A stretch of DNA of 64,000 nucleotides from assembly GCF_000006565.2 (NCBI RefSeq), contig NC_031479.1, forward strand, positions 5,640,885-5,704,884. Direction: 5' to 3'. Positions 1 through 14,900 of the stretch are shown one piece after another. Made by a program: the position numbers and the translations under genes. The DNA comes from Toxoplasma gondii ME49 (Eukaryota > Apicomplexa > Conoidasida > Eucoccidiorida > Sarcocystidae). The notes beneath the pieces were generated by a model that was given only the letters and a program-made list of their open reading frames with translations, was not told the origin of the DNA and searched no databases. Numbering within the stretch: the first letter of the stretch is position 1; the number at the start of each line of letters is the position of its first letter.

Positions 1-2222
1 GGGTTTTAGGTCGTAGTAAGTCACGTGCTTTATATGCGGAGCCAGCGGGCGAACGGACCTTTAGCCTCATGTCAGAACACATGCTCGAGGGAGCTGTTCC
101 CTCTGAAGCAGAAACAGGCATCTTAGTAGTCGTAGAGGAAAGAATTCTGGTCTGAGACCAGGGGGTTTGCTGATTCATTGTATGAATCGTACGATTGCTG
201 AGATTCAAAGGGTATATAAAGTTTTGAAGACCTATCAGAATGGTAGGCGAAAGCTTAATTGCAAATGGGTGAGAAATGATCGACCACCCTTACGCGCTAC
301 AGTGTGCAGCGCCTGCAACATTTGACCCCGATCCTGATTTTTCTACTACGAGCAGAGCCGGCCTCCGTGCCCAGACACTGCCCGGCACACTAAAGCAGCA
401 GAGTAAATAGCGAAGGGGGGACGGATAATTTAACATGACTAGGAAACGTAGTTGTGAAAACAAGCGTTCTTGGCGCCTTTAAATGTTTGGCTTCACAACG
501 GTGGGCAGGTGTATGCAAGACGGAGGTAGCCAAGCTGCGACCCACAAATCGCTGGTCCTCCGTCGTCAGCGATGGAAACGAATCTTACGGTGCAGTGAGA
601 AGTTTTGTACACTAGATAAAGGGTGAAGGCTCTAAATGAATCGACCGACCCCCTCTGAACAGCAAAAGATCATGCGCCGTGTGGCAGCTGTTGTGAGGCT
701 GCGTCCGTGACAGGTTTCACTCTGTGGTTGCGAAAAACGTATTTGGTAACAACTACGGCAAGTTGCTGCGTTTTCAAGAGGTTGCTGCGCTTCTGAGGAC
801 TAAGGAAGGCTACTTTTGCCCGGTAGAAAATCCTGTTTAGGCGCGTGGCATTGTTTGTGCTCCGTCGCAACACAGATATCTATCTATATCGCTCCTTAAT
901 GGTGTTTTATAGCATACGACGCGGAGTTGAGAGAACTTCCATCCAGCGCTGGTGGGTTGTTACAAGTTATATCACCACTTATTGATTTAGGATTACTCTC
1001 GGAGATTCAAGCTGTGAATAGCAAAATGCTGATTACTCAACAAATCGTGTCTCGAGATCTAGTTTGTGGATGGGTGACTGCCTGGGTATATAGTATGACC
1101 TTGATCAAAATAGATGGTGCTACTCCGCAAGCAGCATACATCGTCTTTGTAGATTAGCTAGTATCTGATTCCTTGATTTCAGAATGGTTTGACGCTGACA
1201 TTTAACAACGTTCGCTCCTCCAAGTGACTCAGTCTTCATGTGCCCTGGAACTCCGAGCACTAACTGAACGCAGGCGATATAATCGACAGGCTTAACAAGC
1301 AGCGATTCTTCAGACACGACCCTTACTCTGGTTGCTGATCGGAGGAGAGTACGGCAAGTCGAGCACTGGCAGCTGTAACTCCAATTATACCTAGCCCCTT
1401 TCGGTATTGCCACACCTTGCTGAGGCTTTACCACTTGCTTATCTGGGGAGAGCGTCAACATGGCCCTCTGAGTCACGAATTCTTTTCAGTAGTCTAATAC
1501 ATAATATGTAGCGGAAACTGTGTCTTTCTTTTGTTTCAGTGAATAGTTCCTCGACGAAATGAAGACCTGTAACAGCAAAAACCCACGAGAGATTGCTTAC
1601 ACCAAACGAGAAAGGGAAACAAGTGTCTATTACCCTCCAAATACTGTCTGACGCTTCAGTGGACTAGCTGCGTTCTGGACATGGATTACGAACGCTGTTG
1701 TGCAAAGAGACATAACCCTAGTCTCCTTGAACCTATTCTGCTGCAGCGTGCAGAATTGTGGACACAGTCCCAGCAAAGGCACGACAAAAATCCGCGAACT
1801 AGACAACGACGGAACTTTCCACCGACGTCCACAGTAAAGTTACTGCAGACACATCGCGTAGCCTATTCGTTGCGTAGCGTTATACGATCGCATAGCTGCC
1901 TTTCTGCTGGTCAGAAAGTCGAAAAAAACACACAATCAACGAGTTCCACCGAACACCTTGTGGGTTGAACATTATCTGAACGACACCACCTTTGTTTCAC
2001 ATGAATACCTGGGATCACCTGACGCATGACAAGTGCACGGAAACAACGGCAAATGCACTTCAGTGACGTTTTCAATCAGTAGGAACACCAATTCGTGTGC
2101 GACAGTGGTGGACCAGTTCTCGTGAATAAGCGGATGACGGCAGACTTCTTGAACACTTTATGAGCTGCGTTTTCAAAAGATCCAACCTTCAAAAAAATGT
2201 GTTGCATTCCTACTGAAACAGG
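1..2222. other. No supported gene; downstream flank of BRE1-like gene
   Basis: I see no exon with a recognisable protein family here. An open minus-strand frame of 118 codons lies at 1120-1476 and contains a short Cys cluster (CQCSTC). It has no homology I recognise and no clear splice sites tying it to the neighbouring gene. The stretch probably holds the 3' UTR and the downstream intergenic sequence of the minus-strand gene that ends near 2223. Confidence 0.4.
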
Positions 2223-2258
2223 TCATAAACTGTGCCGTGTGCAAGCCGGACACAGTCG
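2223..2258 (-). CDS. Candidate last exon of BRE1-like gene (RING CPxC half)
   Basis: Downstream of the RING exon I scanned the minus strand for a CPxC pair and found one clear case, RLCPACTRHSL followed by a TGA stop at 2223-2225. It sits after a TTGGCAG acceptor. The usual BRE1 C-terminus continues somewhat longer after CPxC. A small linking exon carrying the sixth ligand (perhaps GCLHPDYW near 3890-3909) would be needed for phase and spacing, and that junction is not convincing. Confidence 0.35.
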   Translation of the reverse strand, partial: RLCPACTRHSL

Positions 2259-5200
2259 CTGCCAATGAGAAACGATTTCGTTTGAAGTGACTTTCAGCTC
2301 GAATGGCTTTCTACGGGTGTGTTGTCGCTCGTCGTTCTGAAGTGATTGAAAGGGGAAAATTGTCTGTCCTCCAAAGACATTTGAATTCGATTCCAAAGAC
2401 AAGCTTTCCTTCCCAAGGCAACGAAGTCTGCGATTGCACTCGCTGTGGTTTGAACTGGCTTGCGCAAGACAGTGACAGGAGGATCCTGCGGTCACACGAT
2501 TAAAACCCCGAAAAGGTGGTTCTGGCGGAGCTCACTAAGCATTCCGAGTAACTCTGAAACCACTGAAACCCATGCCTCCTCGGAGTACCTGTTCATTATT
2601 CGGGTAAAATGATTCGGAGCCTGGAACGGACAACTTGTCCGCAGCAAACGGCGGGTCACCCTAAATTACCGGCATTACTTCGACTTGCAGGATGACCCCA
2701 TGACTTAAAACCCCGATGTGCTGTCTAGCGTACATGTGAAAACGAACGTTTGCATACAAGCTGTACAACTATCATGATATTCACTGTGGTAGTTTCCATG
2801 ACTGCACACTAAACAGGAGCAGTTCCCCCAAAATCGAATGACAAGAGGTCCTTCACGACAACGAGTGAACATCTCGCGACAATCGTTTAGTTGTCAAGAT
2901 AGACCTTGCGGATGTCCTTCTGGTCGAACTGGGCCTCTGAGAAGCACGCAACAATGAAGGCAGACATTTGCAGTCCCGTACCATTTCACTATGGGGACAG
3001 ATGTCCACAATAAAGTGTATGCGCGGTGTGTGCATCGAAAAAGACCATGTCAGGGAGTTCATGAAAACATAATAAAAAGTTCGGGGATGTGGACGTTTTC
3101 TAGTACTTATAGGGTGTAGCATTCTGTATACGTCCACCAAACAGAAAAAACAATTCACACCACCTGAAAGTATCCATTGGCAAAAACGATTCCCTCTCTT
3201 TGAAGCGAACCGCTTAAAGGCAGCCGCCCTTCTTGGCGCAGCAAAACTTCCAGTTACCCTACAGGCAATGAAACCGACGTCCCTCGTAGACAGAAAAACA
3301 AACCTGACATCAAGCCAGTCGTTAGTGCCCTTTAACTCCAGTTATCCACTGAAGAGCATACAGTTGTATTCGACGATACTATGCGTTTACCGTAGTATAA
3401 CTAAAATTTACAGCAACTTCCACGTGTACACGAGCGACTTACTGCAGTGAGGACACTTTCGGTTTCGCGTCTTTACGTTTCTCTCCAGACACACTGCAGA
3501 AAAACAAAGAGGTGTGAAGGTAAAAAAGCCGAACGGAGAACAACGCATGAAAAGACAGAACGACAGCGAACGGAACGCTCGACCACTACAAATCCATCAG
3601 AGCAGGTGGAACCAGGGGGACTGTGTCCATCTGTTCTGGAGCAACTGACGATTCGCGCCACGGGAACTGCATGGGTGTCGCCTACGAATGATCCACTGAA
3701 ACGCAGCTAACGCACGAAATAGAACGCGACTTCTTTTTGATTTGTACCGGATCCTCGCTCATTGTAGATTTTCACATACGAAACAACCTACATGCAAGCT
3801 CTTAAAACTTCTTCACGTTTTCTTAACTTAGAAGTTAACCGTCATCGGTGAAAACAACAAATGAGCATGACGAGACGACGATAAACCCAGTAGTCCGGGT
3901 GCAAACAACCTGTGTGATAACGTCTGGGGAGTACATACGAGTTGGACTGCTGCTATGAATCGTAATGGCGTTTGTTTACTGGATTCAAGGTCTATCGTGT
4001 TTGCAGAGCTTGCTTGTTGAACACATGCGAAGCATTTATCACTAAATCCCCCACCCCAAAACGACAAAGGTCTAGTTACGGCCCTTCTTCAACTCTTGAT
4101 TTGCACGTGACGACTTATCAAGGATCCTTCCACTCAGTGCTCTGACTGGTGAATAGCCGGTGCTACTGCGAACTTTGACGGAGAAAACGAAACGGGGTAG
4201 GCATTGTCTAAATCCCCACCTTGGCAGAACATGTGACCGCATTTGTTGATCATGTGGTCCTTGAAACGTTCGTTGCAGACGAAGCACACGAGACGGCGCT
4301 GCGAAAGAAAACGACACAAAATTGAAACTCCCAAGTATGCTGACGCCGCAGAGAACCCTGTGCACCTCTGCCATCTGTAGATTTTTGGACCTGTCTGTTT
4401 TTTACGAGTAATTTAGAACTTAGTAGAAATTCCTACGGGTTCCCATTATTGAGAGCTGGAACGAAATTGCCAAAAAAGCAACATGAGATTTTATCAGACA
4501 CAGCAGAATGAAGACCGCGCGCGACCAAAGCCGAGAACATGCGTGAAGCTCGACCGAAAAAATAGGTCAAAAACCACTACAACAGGGGACGAACGCCTCG
4601 CGTTTTTCTTTATCCACCTTCTTTCGACACCCCTGAATACCAAGCGCAGATAACATTGCACACTACTAAAGTCAGAAATCGAACTTCCGACACAACCACC
4701 GTTGCTAAAACGGAGTCGCTCAAGCCTAAGCTCCAGAGCAAACAATGGAAAAGGGTAAACCTGTCAGGTTCGCTGGACTTGCAATACAAAAGTTGCGGCC
4801 GCGGCCTCCAGGTTCAGCTGACGCAGAACTTGAAGTTTTACGAGGGAAAAAGGACACCTTAAAAAAGCTGCCTCAGAAAGTGCAATGTGGAGCGGTAATG
4901 CAGCCAGGTCCTACGCGTGTTTGCAAGCCACACACACGAGGAACCCTCTCGCTTGAATCCCATACGAAAGCAAATGAAACGATCACTCCGAACGACGCAG
5001 GCGGAGACAAGTGGATTAGGACTGAAGACGATATAAACGCGATGGCGATGATTGTAATCGCTGGAGTACAAAATGACCACCGCAAGTCAGAGGCCAAACG
5101 TGCAAAGTGAATTTAGATTTAGGGCCAGAGAAGCCTGAGGCACCTAAGACCCGCAGAGATGAACTTCAACGACTTACTCGCATCGTTTCGTTCTCATCTT

Positions 5201-5923
5201 TCAGAAGTTGAAGGTCTCTGATGGACAGCTCCTCCAGCGCGGCAGTATGAGCTACAGGAAAACAACAAAAGCCAAAAAATGAACATAAGTATTCCTGGGA
5301 AAACACACCACTGGAGTAACGTGTGCATGCTGCATATTGCATGGTGAGCAAAAAACACGCACTCGCATCTACACTGATTTAACAGTCTAGCCTCATACCA
5401 CATGGTATTTATACAGTTCACCCCTGTATTGTTTACCTCAGACAATTGGTATTAGGCTTGATATTTCTACCAGCCGAATTGAAATCGATCCGTGGACATT
5501 TCGCTGCACTCTTGCCATGTTTGGATTCTCGTTTCTCTTTCCCCGGTTTCTTAGTCGAGACACTTTGACGCAGAAAGACTCAAACTCTATCAGCGAGCTT
5601 CAGGTGGCATCCCCGAAGTGTAACAATCTATTCAATATAAATCGTATTGGATTTCGGCAGTCCTCGTCCGTACAAAGCCGGCACGATGACGTATATCGTG
5701 TTCCTAAACCATCTACAGACATATCACATTTTAAGTAGATCTAGTCTATGTAAAGGAAACGCTCCACGATCCAGAACTGTACATTTCACATCGAACAGAA
5801 ATAAACTACCTCAATCCATACACACACGAAAAATGCAAGGGACCTTTTCTCCCTAAGAATAGGTATGAAAAAAAAACATTTGCACACGCGTTTTTGCATG
5901 GACTGCGTGTCAACGTATATGCG

Positions 5924-5965
<42 letters not shown>

Positions 5966-8900
5966 GGAGCGCCTCATAATACATTCAGATGCACCCTCGA
6001 GCTTCCTACCGCGTTTCCTGTCCTGTTTCTCTTCCTTGGCTTTTAATCTGTCGATCCTCTTCTCCAGCTCCACCTTCGCGTCTACCAACGCTCGCGCCTC
6101 ATTTTCCGCTGCGTTTCTTCGAGCCAAACTTTCCTGCGCGGCAGCGTCGAGCACCTGCAAAGCAACAACAAAAAAGAGAAAAAACTGGAAAGAAAACCGA
6201 GAGGACTTCTATGCGGCAGGTACGCTCATCTGGTGGCTGCCACTGCACATCTCCCCTGTAGAAAAGACGCGCTCAAACGAGCAGTCCTGGAAGGAATCCC
6301 ACATGCACTGCCGAATATATACGTATACACAGATATACACATACACATATTTATGCATATATGTATATATATATATATATATATACATATAATTGGACAT
6401 TCACAGCTTTTTGCTGTAGGGAGAGTGGACCGAGACAGGGAAGGCGGAAGGGAAACAGACTCAACACAAACGAGCACGAAACACCACACGCGTTGAGCAA
6501 ACAGAGAAAAACATCTTTTATACGTAACTGACACTGAACATGACTTGAATGCAACCTCTAATACGCCTCCACACACACGCACTTATTTTACCCGCATACA
6601 CGTACATGCATATACATGTGCACAGATATATATATATATATATATATATTTGACATGGCGATTACCAGTATCGAGAGAGGCTCTCTTACCTTATTAGCTT
6701 CGACGACTGTGTTGAGTTTTGCGAGGGCTTCTTCTTTCTGCGGAGTAAGATCAAAGAAAGAGAAGATCCAGGATTTTTTCTGCCTCTTTAGTGGAAATGA
6801 ACGAAGTCGAGTGACGGACTTCCGCATGTCCGGCGCCTCCATATGTAGGCGAGAAAACCGAGAAGGTAATCCGCATCCTGATCGTTTTTCGATTGCATTT
6901 AGGTTAATCAAATAAAGCTCACCGATAGTGATATTTCATGAGCCTGGAAGAGAACCACAGCTTGCGCACTCTTGTCTGAAGCCGTTACCCAAAATGTCCG
7001 TTGGAGAAGAAAAACGTTTCTGTCTGTTCCGCGCCATACAGGGCACCCCAGATATACTCGCACATGCACGCCAGTCGTTTCTACCGTCGTGCATGCAGTT
7101 ACAGGTCCCGTGCATTTTTTGACACAGTGAAAAAACAGAGACATTTGAATATACGTGTGCATATTCATTTATTTTACACACACGTACATTTATAGCGGAG
7201 CATATATACACACTCATATAAATTTATATATATGTATACTTAATTAACACACACGGATCTACTAAAATAGGTATCTGCGACAGGTCACGAACTGTTCGAG
7301 CCTCGATTCCAATACTTGCTTCACTACCGCGAACCTGACCTCTTCCCTAAGGTGACTCAGACGGCTCCCTTTTATACCCATTGGCTTTTCCCTGTTGTGA
7401 ATGGGGGAGACGAAGAGACAACCATTTCAAATGAAGAGACGTCAAACTTGCTATCAACAGACATATTCTAGTAGCTAGGATACTAAGTATGATTCCATTT
7501 ATGATATACAGAAAACGAAGTTCCTTGTGATCGCTTTTCGCCTTTTCGCACTGTAGGTCAGCTCTGTCCTCCGTGGTTCACGACCCTCCGTGTAGGAAAA
7601 AGAAAGGATCTTCGCTCTCTGCAGACAATTGCCACCACAGCTGCAGGTGCATGCACCTTCTGGAGTTCATTGAGGAAAATTCATGGTTTTCTCAATGCCC
7701 AGAATTGTAGATTCGGCAGCGAAAACGAACCTCCTTGTAAAGCGTGTCTCGCGCTGTGCGCATTTGTTGGTATACGGACGTCGCCTCTTCGCGTTGTTGG
7801 TCAGCAAGTGTCTGCAAAAATGCAACATAACGTTTAAAAACAAAGAACTTTTCACGACGTCCTTAGAAACAAAGTTATCTCGTCCTCTTTGGAAGAACCA
7901 TCTGATCTCGACGCTTGTGAAGGAAAAGCTCTGATTGCAACTGAGGCGAAACACTCGATCTGCGTCCATCCCCTCCAGGTCTCGGTGAGACGAAGCGCGA
8001 CCACGGGTGGATGCTTCAGATTTCTTCCAGGAGTACACCTCGTTGAGGACTCGCGAGTCAAGCCTCGTAACTTATAAGAGATGATTACTCCTAGCGCGAC
8101 GCAACTGGCGACACTGGCTTCGGACAGTAGACGAAAATATAAAACCCAGGGTCCGCAGAAACCGATAACGGATAGTGTCTCTCTTCCTCTACTTCTCTGG
8201 GTAGAGGGAGGAACCTGGCTACCGTGAATGGTGTACGAGCGCCTTCGAGCTGGTTAGATGCACAACCATGACTACACTCTCTAAATGAAAAAAGAGACCT
8301 TTTCCGCCTCGTTCAAGCCTCCACCTTTGCCGTCGAATAGCAGCTTCTGGCTTGACGGAACTTCCACACCCAGAACACTCAACATCTGTCAATGGCCAGT
8401 TAGCAGCAGAGCCCCAGTTTCTCGGAACCGGAATCCCCAAAAGCAACTGAAATCTGTTGATACGTTTGTTGCCTCTGTCGTTGACGCGTGCTACCACGGG
8501 CAGTGGCGAGTGTGTACCAAGTAAAAATCCGAATATGAACGCAGATGTACAGACGCGCCTTGCCGTTTGCCGTCGCTGCGGCCGGCGGAAACGATTCTAA
8601 CTCACGCGAGCACAACTCCATGGCCCAGTTCAACGCTCTGCCCTTTAATTCAACTAACAAAGATGCGCCTTGATGTTCTGTACCAACACATGTAAACTCT
8701 CGATGCCTTTTTGTTTTTATACGAGTTTCGCTCTGAAGACACCAACTACTCTGTCCAGAGAAAGCTGACTTTTACCGCGAGAACTGGAAGCGCTTCCGAG
8801 CCGTGAACACGATGATCACCTTCGAGACACCGGAAACATGAATTCATTCTCTAGCTTATTGTGCTGTGTTGAAACGCCTGCGTCGTCACGCTCCAGCGTA

Positions 8901-11900
8901 TTTTGCAGGTAAATAACCTTTGCCGACCAATGGCAGTTTCGACCGCATTTCTACCGTGGTGGGGGTTGCTGGACCGCGAACTGCGTGTCGAACGCTCAGT
9001 ATCCAAAAATTGAAACTCGTCGCTTTTGGATCTAGGACCAGAAGTTGAGACTCGAGGTTTTTATGCCTGGATGGTAGTTCGTCTTCGCTTACCACACGAA
9101 CATTCGCCTGTTGTAGGGCGTCTGCATAAACTCGAGAGTTCGTCGTTGTTTGCTCGTACTGCTGGCGTAGAAGAAGCAACTTCTGGTCGTGGAGACGCGA
9201 CAAACGTGAGAGCATCTGCTGCTGCTGCAGGAAACTTGCATTGCGGTTTCGAAGATCTGCAAGGGCTTCGTCTCTGGAAAAAAAACAAGCAATAAGAGGT
9301 TCTCTGTAACGAGAGATTCAACATTTCCTAGGGATTATGAGAGACTAGGGAAATCTATACAGGAATTAAAAAAATCTAGAATTTGAGTTTTATGTAGCAT
9401 CCCTTCAGAAAGAATCAAGTCATCTGAAAGGGAACTTGGAACGGGATTCGGTGAAACGCGGTACAGACCGAATTGGAGCCTTGGCGGCGCCGACCGGTTG
9501 AGAACAGACTGCGCGACGGAAACAAAAAAGATATTCATTGACATCATCGAAGGAGAGACGTCTTGAAGGAGACAGAGAAGAACCAAGATCGAGTATGGGA
9601 TATACCGACCCCCTAGGTCAGAAGCGGAAAGCCACAGCTGGCAGGATTAGAGAAAACCTGAAGTGATAGAACAAGTGCGAGAGGCGCATTCATGAGAGGG
9701 ACAACTCCCGACACGGCGGACTTATATAACAAGAGGTGATGAGATCACGCGCAGGCGTTGGTACGTTTCCGAAGATCCAGACTCCCAGTATTGTGTGTGT
9801 GTAACAGTTTTGATACTTTCCAGAATGATTTTGCCGTCGAAAGTTGAGTAGATGCACAGAACGAAAAAGCATATCGTGGCTCGATTAAACCACTAAACAC
9901 ACCAGTTTTAAGAGGAAAACAAAGTGGAAGAACAAGCAGCAACAAATGAAAGACAAGAGCGACAGAAAAGCGGACGGGAGGAAAGAACAGCCTCTCTCCA
10001 GGTCGAAGGACAGACAGAAACACTACGAGTGAATGGAGGCAAACACCTGCAAATGAACTACATAGTCAGTTGAGCTCCTAAAAACTGGTCTCAACCACAC
10101 CACTCGCTATGGAACAAGACATTACACTTTCAAGTGAAGAATACAGGGCCGCACTGCGGGGTCGGCTTCGAAGAAAGCCGATCCCGTTCTCTCGTGGCTG
10201 ACTCACTTCTCTTTGACTTGCTTCAGCAGGTGCTCGCAGAAGGTCTGCCGCTCCTCGAAGGCTTTGCTGACTTCCTCGACTTCTTCCGATACGCGCGCGT
10301 ATTGCTGCGAATCGAGGACAACCAAGAACACAAAACAGATGCACTTTAAAGCGGAACGAGCTTCGGAACCACAGGAGATTTCGAAGGTTGAAGAATGACC
10401 TGCGTCGGCGCTCACGACGACCACCGAAGGGAAAGGAAAAACAAACGACGTCTCAAGTGTTCAGCTCTCGCCCCAGTGGACGCACAGTCGAAATTCCAGA
10501 CGAGGAACAGCAACCTGGTGAAAGCACATAAAAGACGGAATACCACAAAAAGATAAACGAAAAACAGGCAGAAAGCAGAAAAAAGAAGCCGAAAATGGGG
10601 AAGAAGACGAGGGTGACGAAGAAGATGCTGAAGGAAACAGTGTCTTTGGAAAAGCAAAGCTGTTTCCCAGATCTCACCTCACGGAGGCCAGCAATCTCTA
10701 CAACAAGTTGGTCGTAGTCCGCGAGTCGCCTCTGCAGAGCCTGCAATAAGACAAGGAACTTCAGCCGAGAAAGCGCTGAGTCACTTTTCCAGAAAAAGTG
10801 AAGCTTGCAGAATTTAACCGCAACTCGACATGCGTGAGGATTGAAAGAGGAAGGAACCAGAAGGTGAACAGAGGTGTCGGAGCGGGCTTGTCGAGAGACA
10901 AACAGGAGTCGAGCGACGTTGTGAGCTTTTAAAAAATCCTTTACCGAATTCGTTCCCTTTTAAAATTTCGGAGTAAGTAGAAAAGCTTTAGTTACGGATA
11001 ATGTGCGATTTTCAAAATACGTCAACTCTCTGAAAGACTTGTGCGAATGCCATTCTTTCGCCTCGACGGCGAGTCCATAACCGGGATGTTCCCCAAGCCA
11101 GTGGAGCCACCGTCCCAAGTCGAATTTTTTGAGTTTCCGTCTCTCCCTTCTCCAGGTTTCCAGTCTCGCTTAAAACCTGCCGGCATGTGACATCGAAAAA
11201 GACCTGGAAGGCTGCGGGGACTTTCGCAGAAGCAGAGTCATGAGAGGCGATTTCGACGCCGCATGCACTGCGCGTTATTCACGGTTAACAACTGACAAAC
11301 AGTCTCTTTTCACAGTGCTCCAGATCATCGGTGGCGCATCGACGGTGTTGGATACTTCATCTGTACCCTCTCAGTTCCCTGAGAAACGCTGGATTCTTTA
11401 TTCTGTGGCAGTATCGGAGCTGACGAAAAACGCTCACGTCTTTCTCGAGTTTCATTTTGGCCATCTGCACCTCGACGGTCTCTGCATCGCCCTCGAGTCC
11501 AGGCAATTCCAGTGCATCCAGAGAAAGAAGGGAACCTCCGTGTAGCGAATCTCTGGGGACATCGCGCGGAGAAGAAGAAGGCGACGCTGCAGAGGTGCCT
11601 GCGACACCGGAGACACAGTTTTGTGTGGGGTCGTTTGCAGGCTCCACTTTTTCTGCCGTCGGCGACGGCGTTGAGGAACTGCTGATCTCATGAGCAGACG
11701 CCGCGTTCGCTGTGGAGACACCCTCCTGCTTCTGCCGCTCTTCCGCCTGCAGTCGGAGCTTCAGGCGACAAATCAGTTCATCCTAAAGGAGCGACAGAGA
11801 TGAAAGACATGGACACAGAGAGACAGTGTGTGCAGGAAACAGACACTGAAGGAAGTATTATCGTCCGTTTCTACAGCGATACATGCACTTTTTGTGTGGA

Positions 11901-14900
11901 CTGCAAGAGACCACAGCGTGGAGGGTGTTGTCGCTCCGCTTGGAGTCGCCTCAAAATGCTCTTCAGCCTATTGCTCACTTGCATGCACCAGCACCCTCAA
12001 AGGCACACTTATCGGAGCAACTGCATGCACTGAGGCACCGGACATCCCCGGCATGACCTACTGACCCCACGGTACACACAAGGCTTGCATGCACCGTTGG
12101 ACCAACGCGCAGAGTTCGACGTACGAACGCGCAGGCTGGTGTCTGGGTACAGACTCCTGAGCTCGTCAAATGCCCATTCTATAGCTCACTAAGAAACCAG
12201 ATTTCACACACGACCGTCGTACACGCGTCTCAATGGGATGCTCACGCATTTTTTGGATATTGGCTTTTTGTCAACATGCACCAGACCTTCAGACAGACCT
12301 CAACCCACAGCTCCACCCCGTAGAACAACTCGAAATAGTTGTTCTGAATCCGATGGTGATCGAGATCCGAACTCCGGATCTTGCAAGTCGCCTTAAAAAC
12401 GACACCAGACAATCTCGCAAGGTTCGGATTCCACCCCCTGGGGTATAGAGCCTACCAGATAGTACGGTTTCGAAACTTCCATGAACGTAAAACAGTGCAT
12501 CGAGTGTAGGTTCACATCCATACATGGAAGAGATTTGTTGCATTCAGTTACAGCTAGACGGAGCGCGAGAGTCTTCAACTCGCCTCACTCACCTTCTGTC
12601 GAATCGCCTCTATGAGCGTTTGCCTTTCCTTCCGCATGCGTTCGTTTCTCACTGCAGACAAAAGTTGTTGTCGGGCATGCCAGAAATGAGGGAAGCAGAC
12701 AAGAAGAATCAACTCGAAAGAGAGTTTCAACCAGAGGCTTTTCTGTCACATTGACACCTTGCCGTCGTGACGCTCGTTCCCTCTCTACCGTGATGCATGC
12801 CTATGTGCAGTGGAACCGAAACTGTTGTTTTTTTACCTCGGAATGCCAACGTTGCTCTTTGACACCACGGACTGTTCACAAGAGCATTTGCGTCCATGCA
12901 TTTCAGTTGTCCGCTTACAGAGCATTTGAGTGCCTGCGTTCTTCAGTTGTTCGTGTTGCATCTTCAGTTTGCTGAGCTGGACGCAGCGCTGCGCAAAAAC
13001 AGTCTCCTGCTCTTCTTGAGACAGCTTCCTGTGGAGCAGTTCTTGCCGCAGTCGCTCCCCCTGTGAAAATACATGCACAGGAGAGTTAGACAGCAAACGC
13101 CCCGTCGATCTCTTCTGCCTTTCTCGCCCTGTTCATCCTCCACCGTCCCTCTCTTGAACCTTTATCTCTTCAGCTTTTCTCCCCTGCTTTACCCTGTAGC
13201 CGCCCTCCTCTCTGTTTTTCCCTGCCTCTGCCTTTCCTTCTTTTTTCCAATCCGTGTCGCGCTCTGCTTTCTCCGTTTCTCACGTCGATGTCTGCGTCTC
13301 ACTCGCCTTCTCTTTAAGTGCTTCCAGTACTATGAAAAGCGACGAATGAGGAGAAAACTGTGGTACGAAAAGTGCATTTTTCTGAGATGTAATTTGCCTC
13401 GCAGGCTTCCTCGTCTCCGTTCACGCCCTGCCCGGGTTTCTCAGTTGCGCAGGCAGGTGGCGTCTGCTTCTTGGATTTTGCCCTTCCTTCTTTCTGGGAG
13501 GTCTGGCGAGCACATTGTTGCTGCGTTGTCTGACATCTTTGAACTTCTCGTACCTCGAAGAGCGCCTTCTCACGGTCGACGCATGCACTCTGCAACTCGT
13601 CTGTCAGCGTCTTCATCTTCTCCAGCAGTTTCTCTGTTTGCTCTTTCGTCTCGGTCTGCACAGAAAGCAAAACACGACAAACAGAGCCTAGGAGCCGCGA
13701 GAGAATCCGCGCGACCCAGACAGCAAAGACAGGAGAAACGCAGTGGATAAACCTGGGGAAATCCACATACGAAGGAAAAAAGAAAAGTTTGTTTCTTGCT
13801 CTCTCTACGCCACTTCACTCTTCGTAGCTTTCCTGTCTTCCGTGACTTGTCTCGGCTTCTGATTCCACTCCGAGCTCTCGCCACAGCATGCAAGTGCTGC
13901 AGTTTAGGAATTCCTATCTCCGCGAAAGCGATGAAGCAAGTCTGTTCTTCGTGCGTCGCTCTGTCTTTCCACGGAGTTCCCTCGGCGAGATCTGTGAATC
14001 ATCACGCGCGCTTTTCTTTCGCTTCCCCGTCGCGGTCGACTTCCCCGCTTCGGCATTCTTTCCTCGCTCACCAGAAGCTTCTCGAACTCCTCGTCTTTCT
14101 GCTTCTGTTCATGAAGCAGCTCCCGCCGCAGTTCATCGACTTCGGCTGTCCGAACAACCTGCGTCAAGGGCGACACAAGAGACATCGGAAAAGCAGTCTT
14201 GTCTTCAGTGCATCATCCGCGGCGCGAGCGCACCAGCAGGGGACGAGAACTGCATCTTCTTCCGAATAGACTTCACGGAAGGGAGTCGAAGGACAAGATA
14301 CAGACGACCGAGTTCGGTCCGCGAAGCCATCTGGTCGACACAGCAGGGGAGGAACGAAGAGGAGCAACAGAGCCTTTACCGTAGCGTGTGTCTCCACTTC
14401 TGCGTTGCGCACAACCAGACCTGATCTTCAAAGAGGAGAGCAGAACGAAAGAATGAACCAAGAGCAGCAGGCCTTTTCCGAAACAAGGGAAGCGTTCGCA
14501 TGCATTATCCCCGAACTGGTCGGGGTGTCCTCGGTTCGCGCGCAACGCACAAACATGCCAAAGCAAAAACATACGACGACCGCGGTGGCGCCGGATTCAA
14601 AAGAACTCTACGAGGAACATCTGCCCTGCCTGTCGGCCCTTGCAAAATCCTTTGCGTTTGCTCCGTCCTCAACTAACCTCCCGCCCGCCTGCTGTCCCCA
14701 TTGGAGATCTCTCGGTTTCTCTGTTTCGAATCGCTTCTTCTGCCCAGCGGATCCCTGCCCTCTTGTGTCGCGTTCGAGTCGATCTTGCGCGCTCCCGTAC
14801 GCCCGCTTCTTTGCCGTTGTCACCAACGCTTCATGTGAAGGAAAAAGACAAGAACACAAAAGATATATGCAAGAAGAGGCTGTCAACTCGGGTGGGGTGG

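Noticed and set aside
5927..6650. Open frames with long runs of alternating Tyr-Ile
   Set aside because: Translations of TA microsatellites.
8600..8665. Candidate BRE1 exon reading ALNWAMELCSRELESF
   Set aside because: No combination of its acceptors and donors keeps phase between the exons ending at 9093 and starting at 7811.
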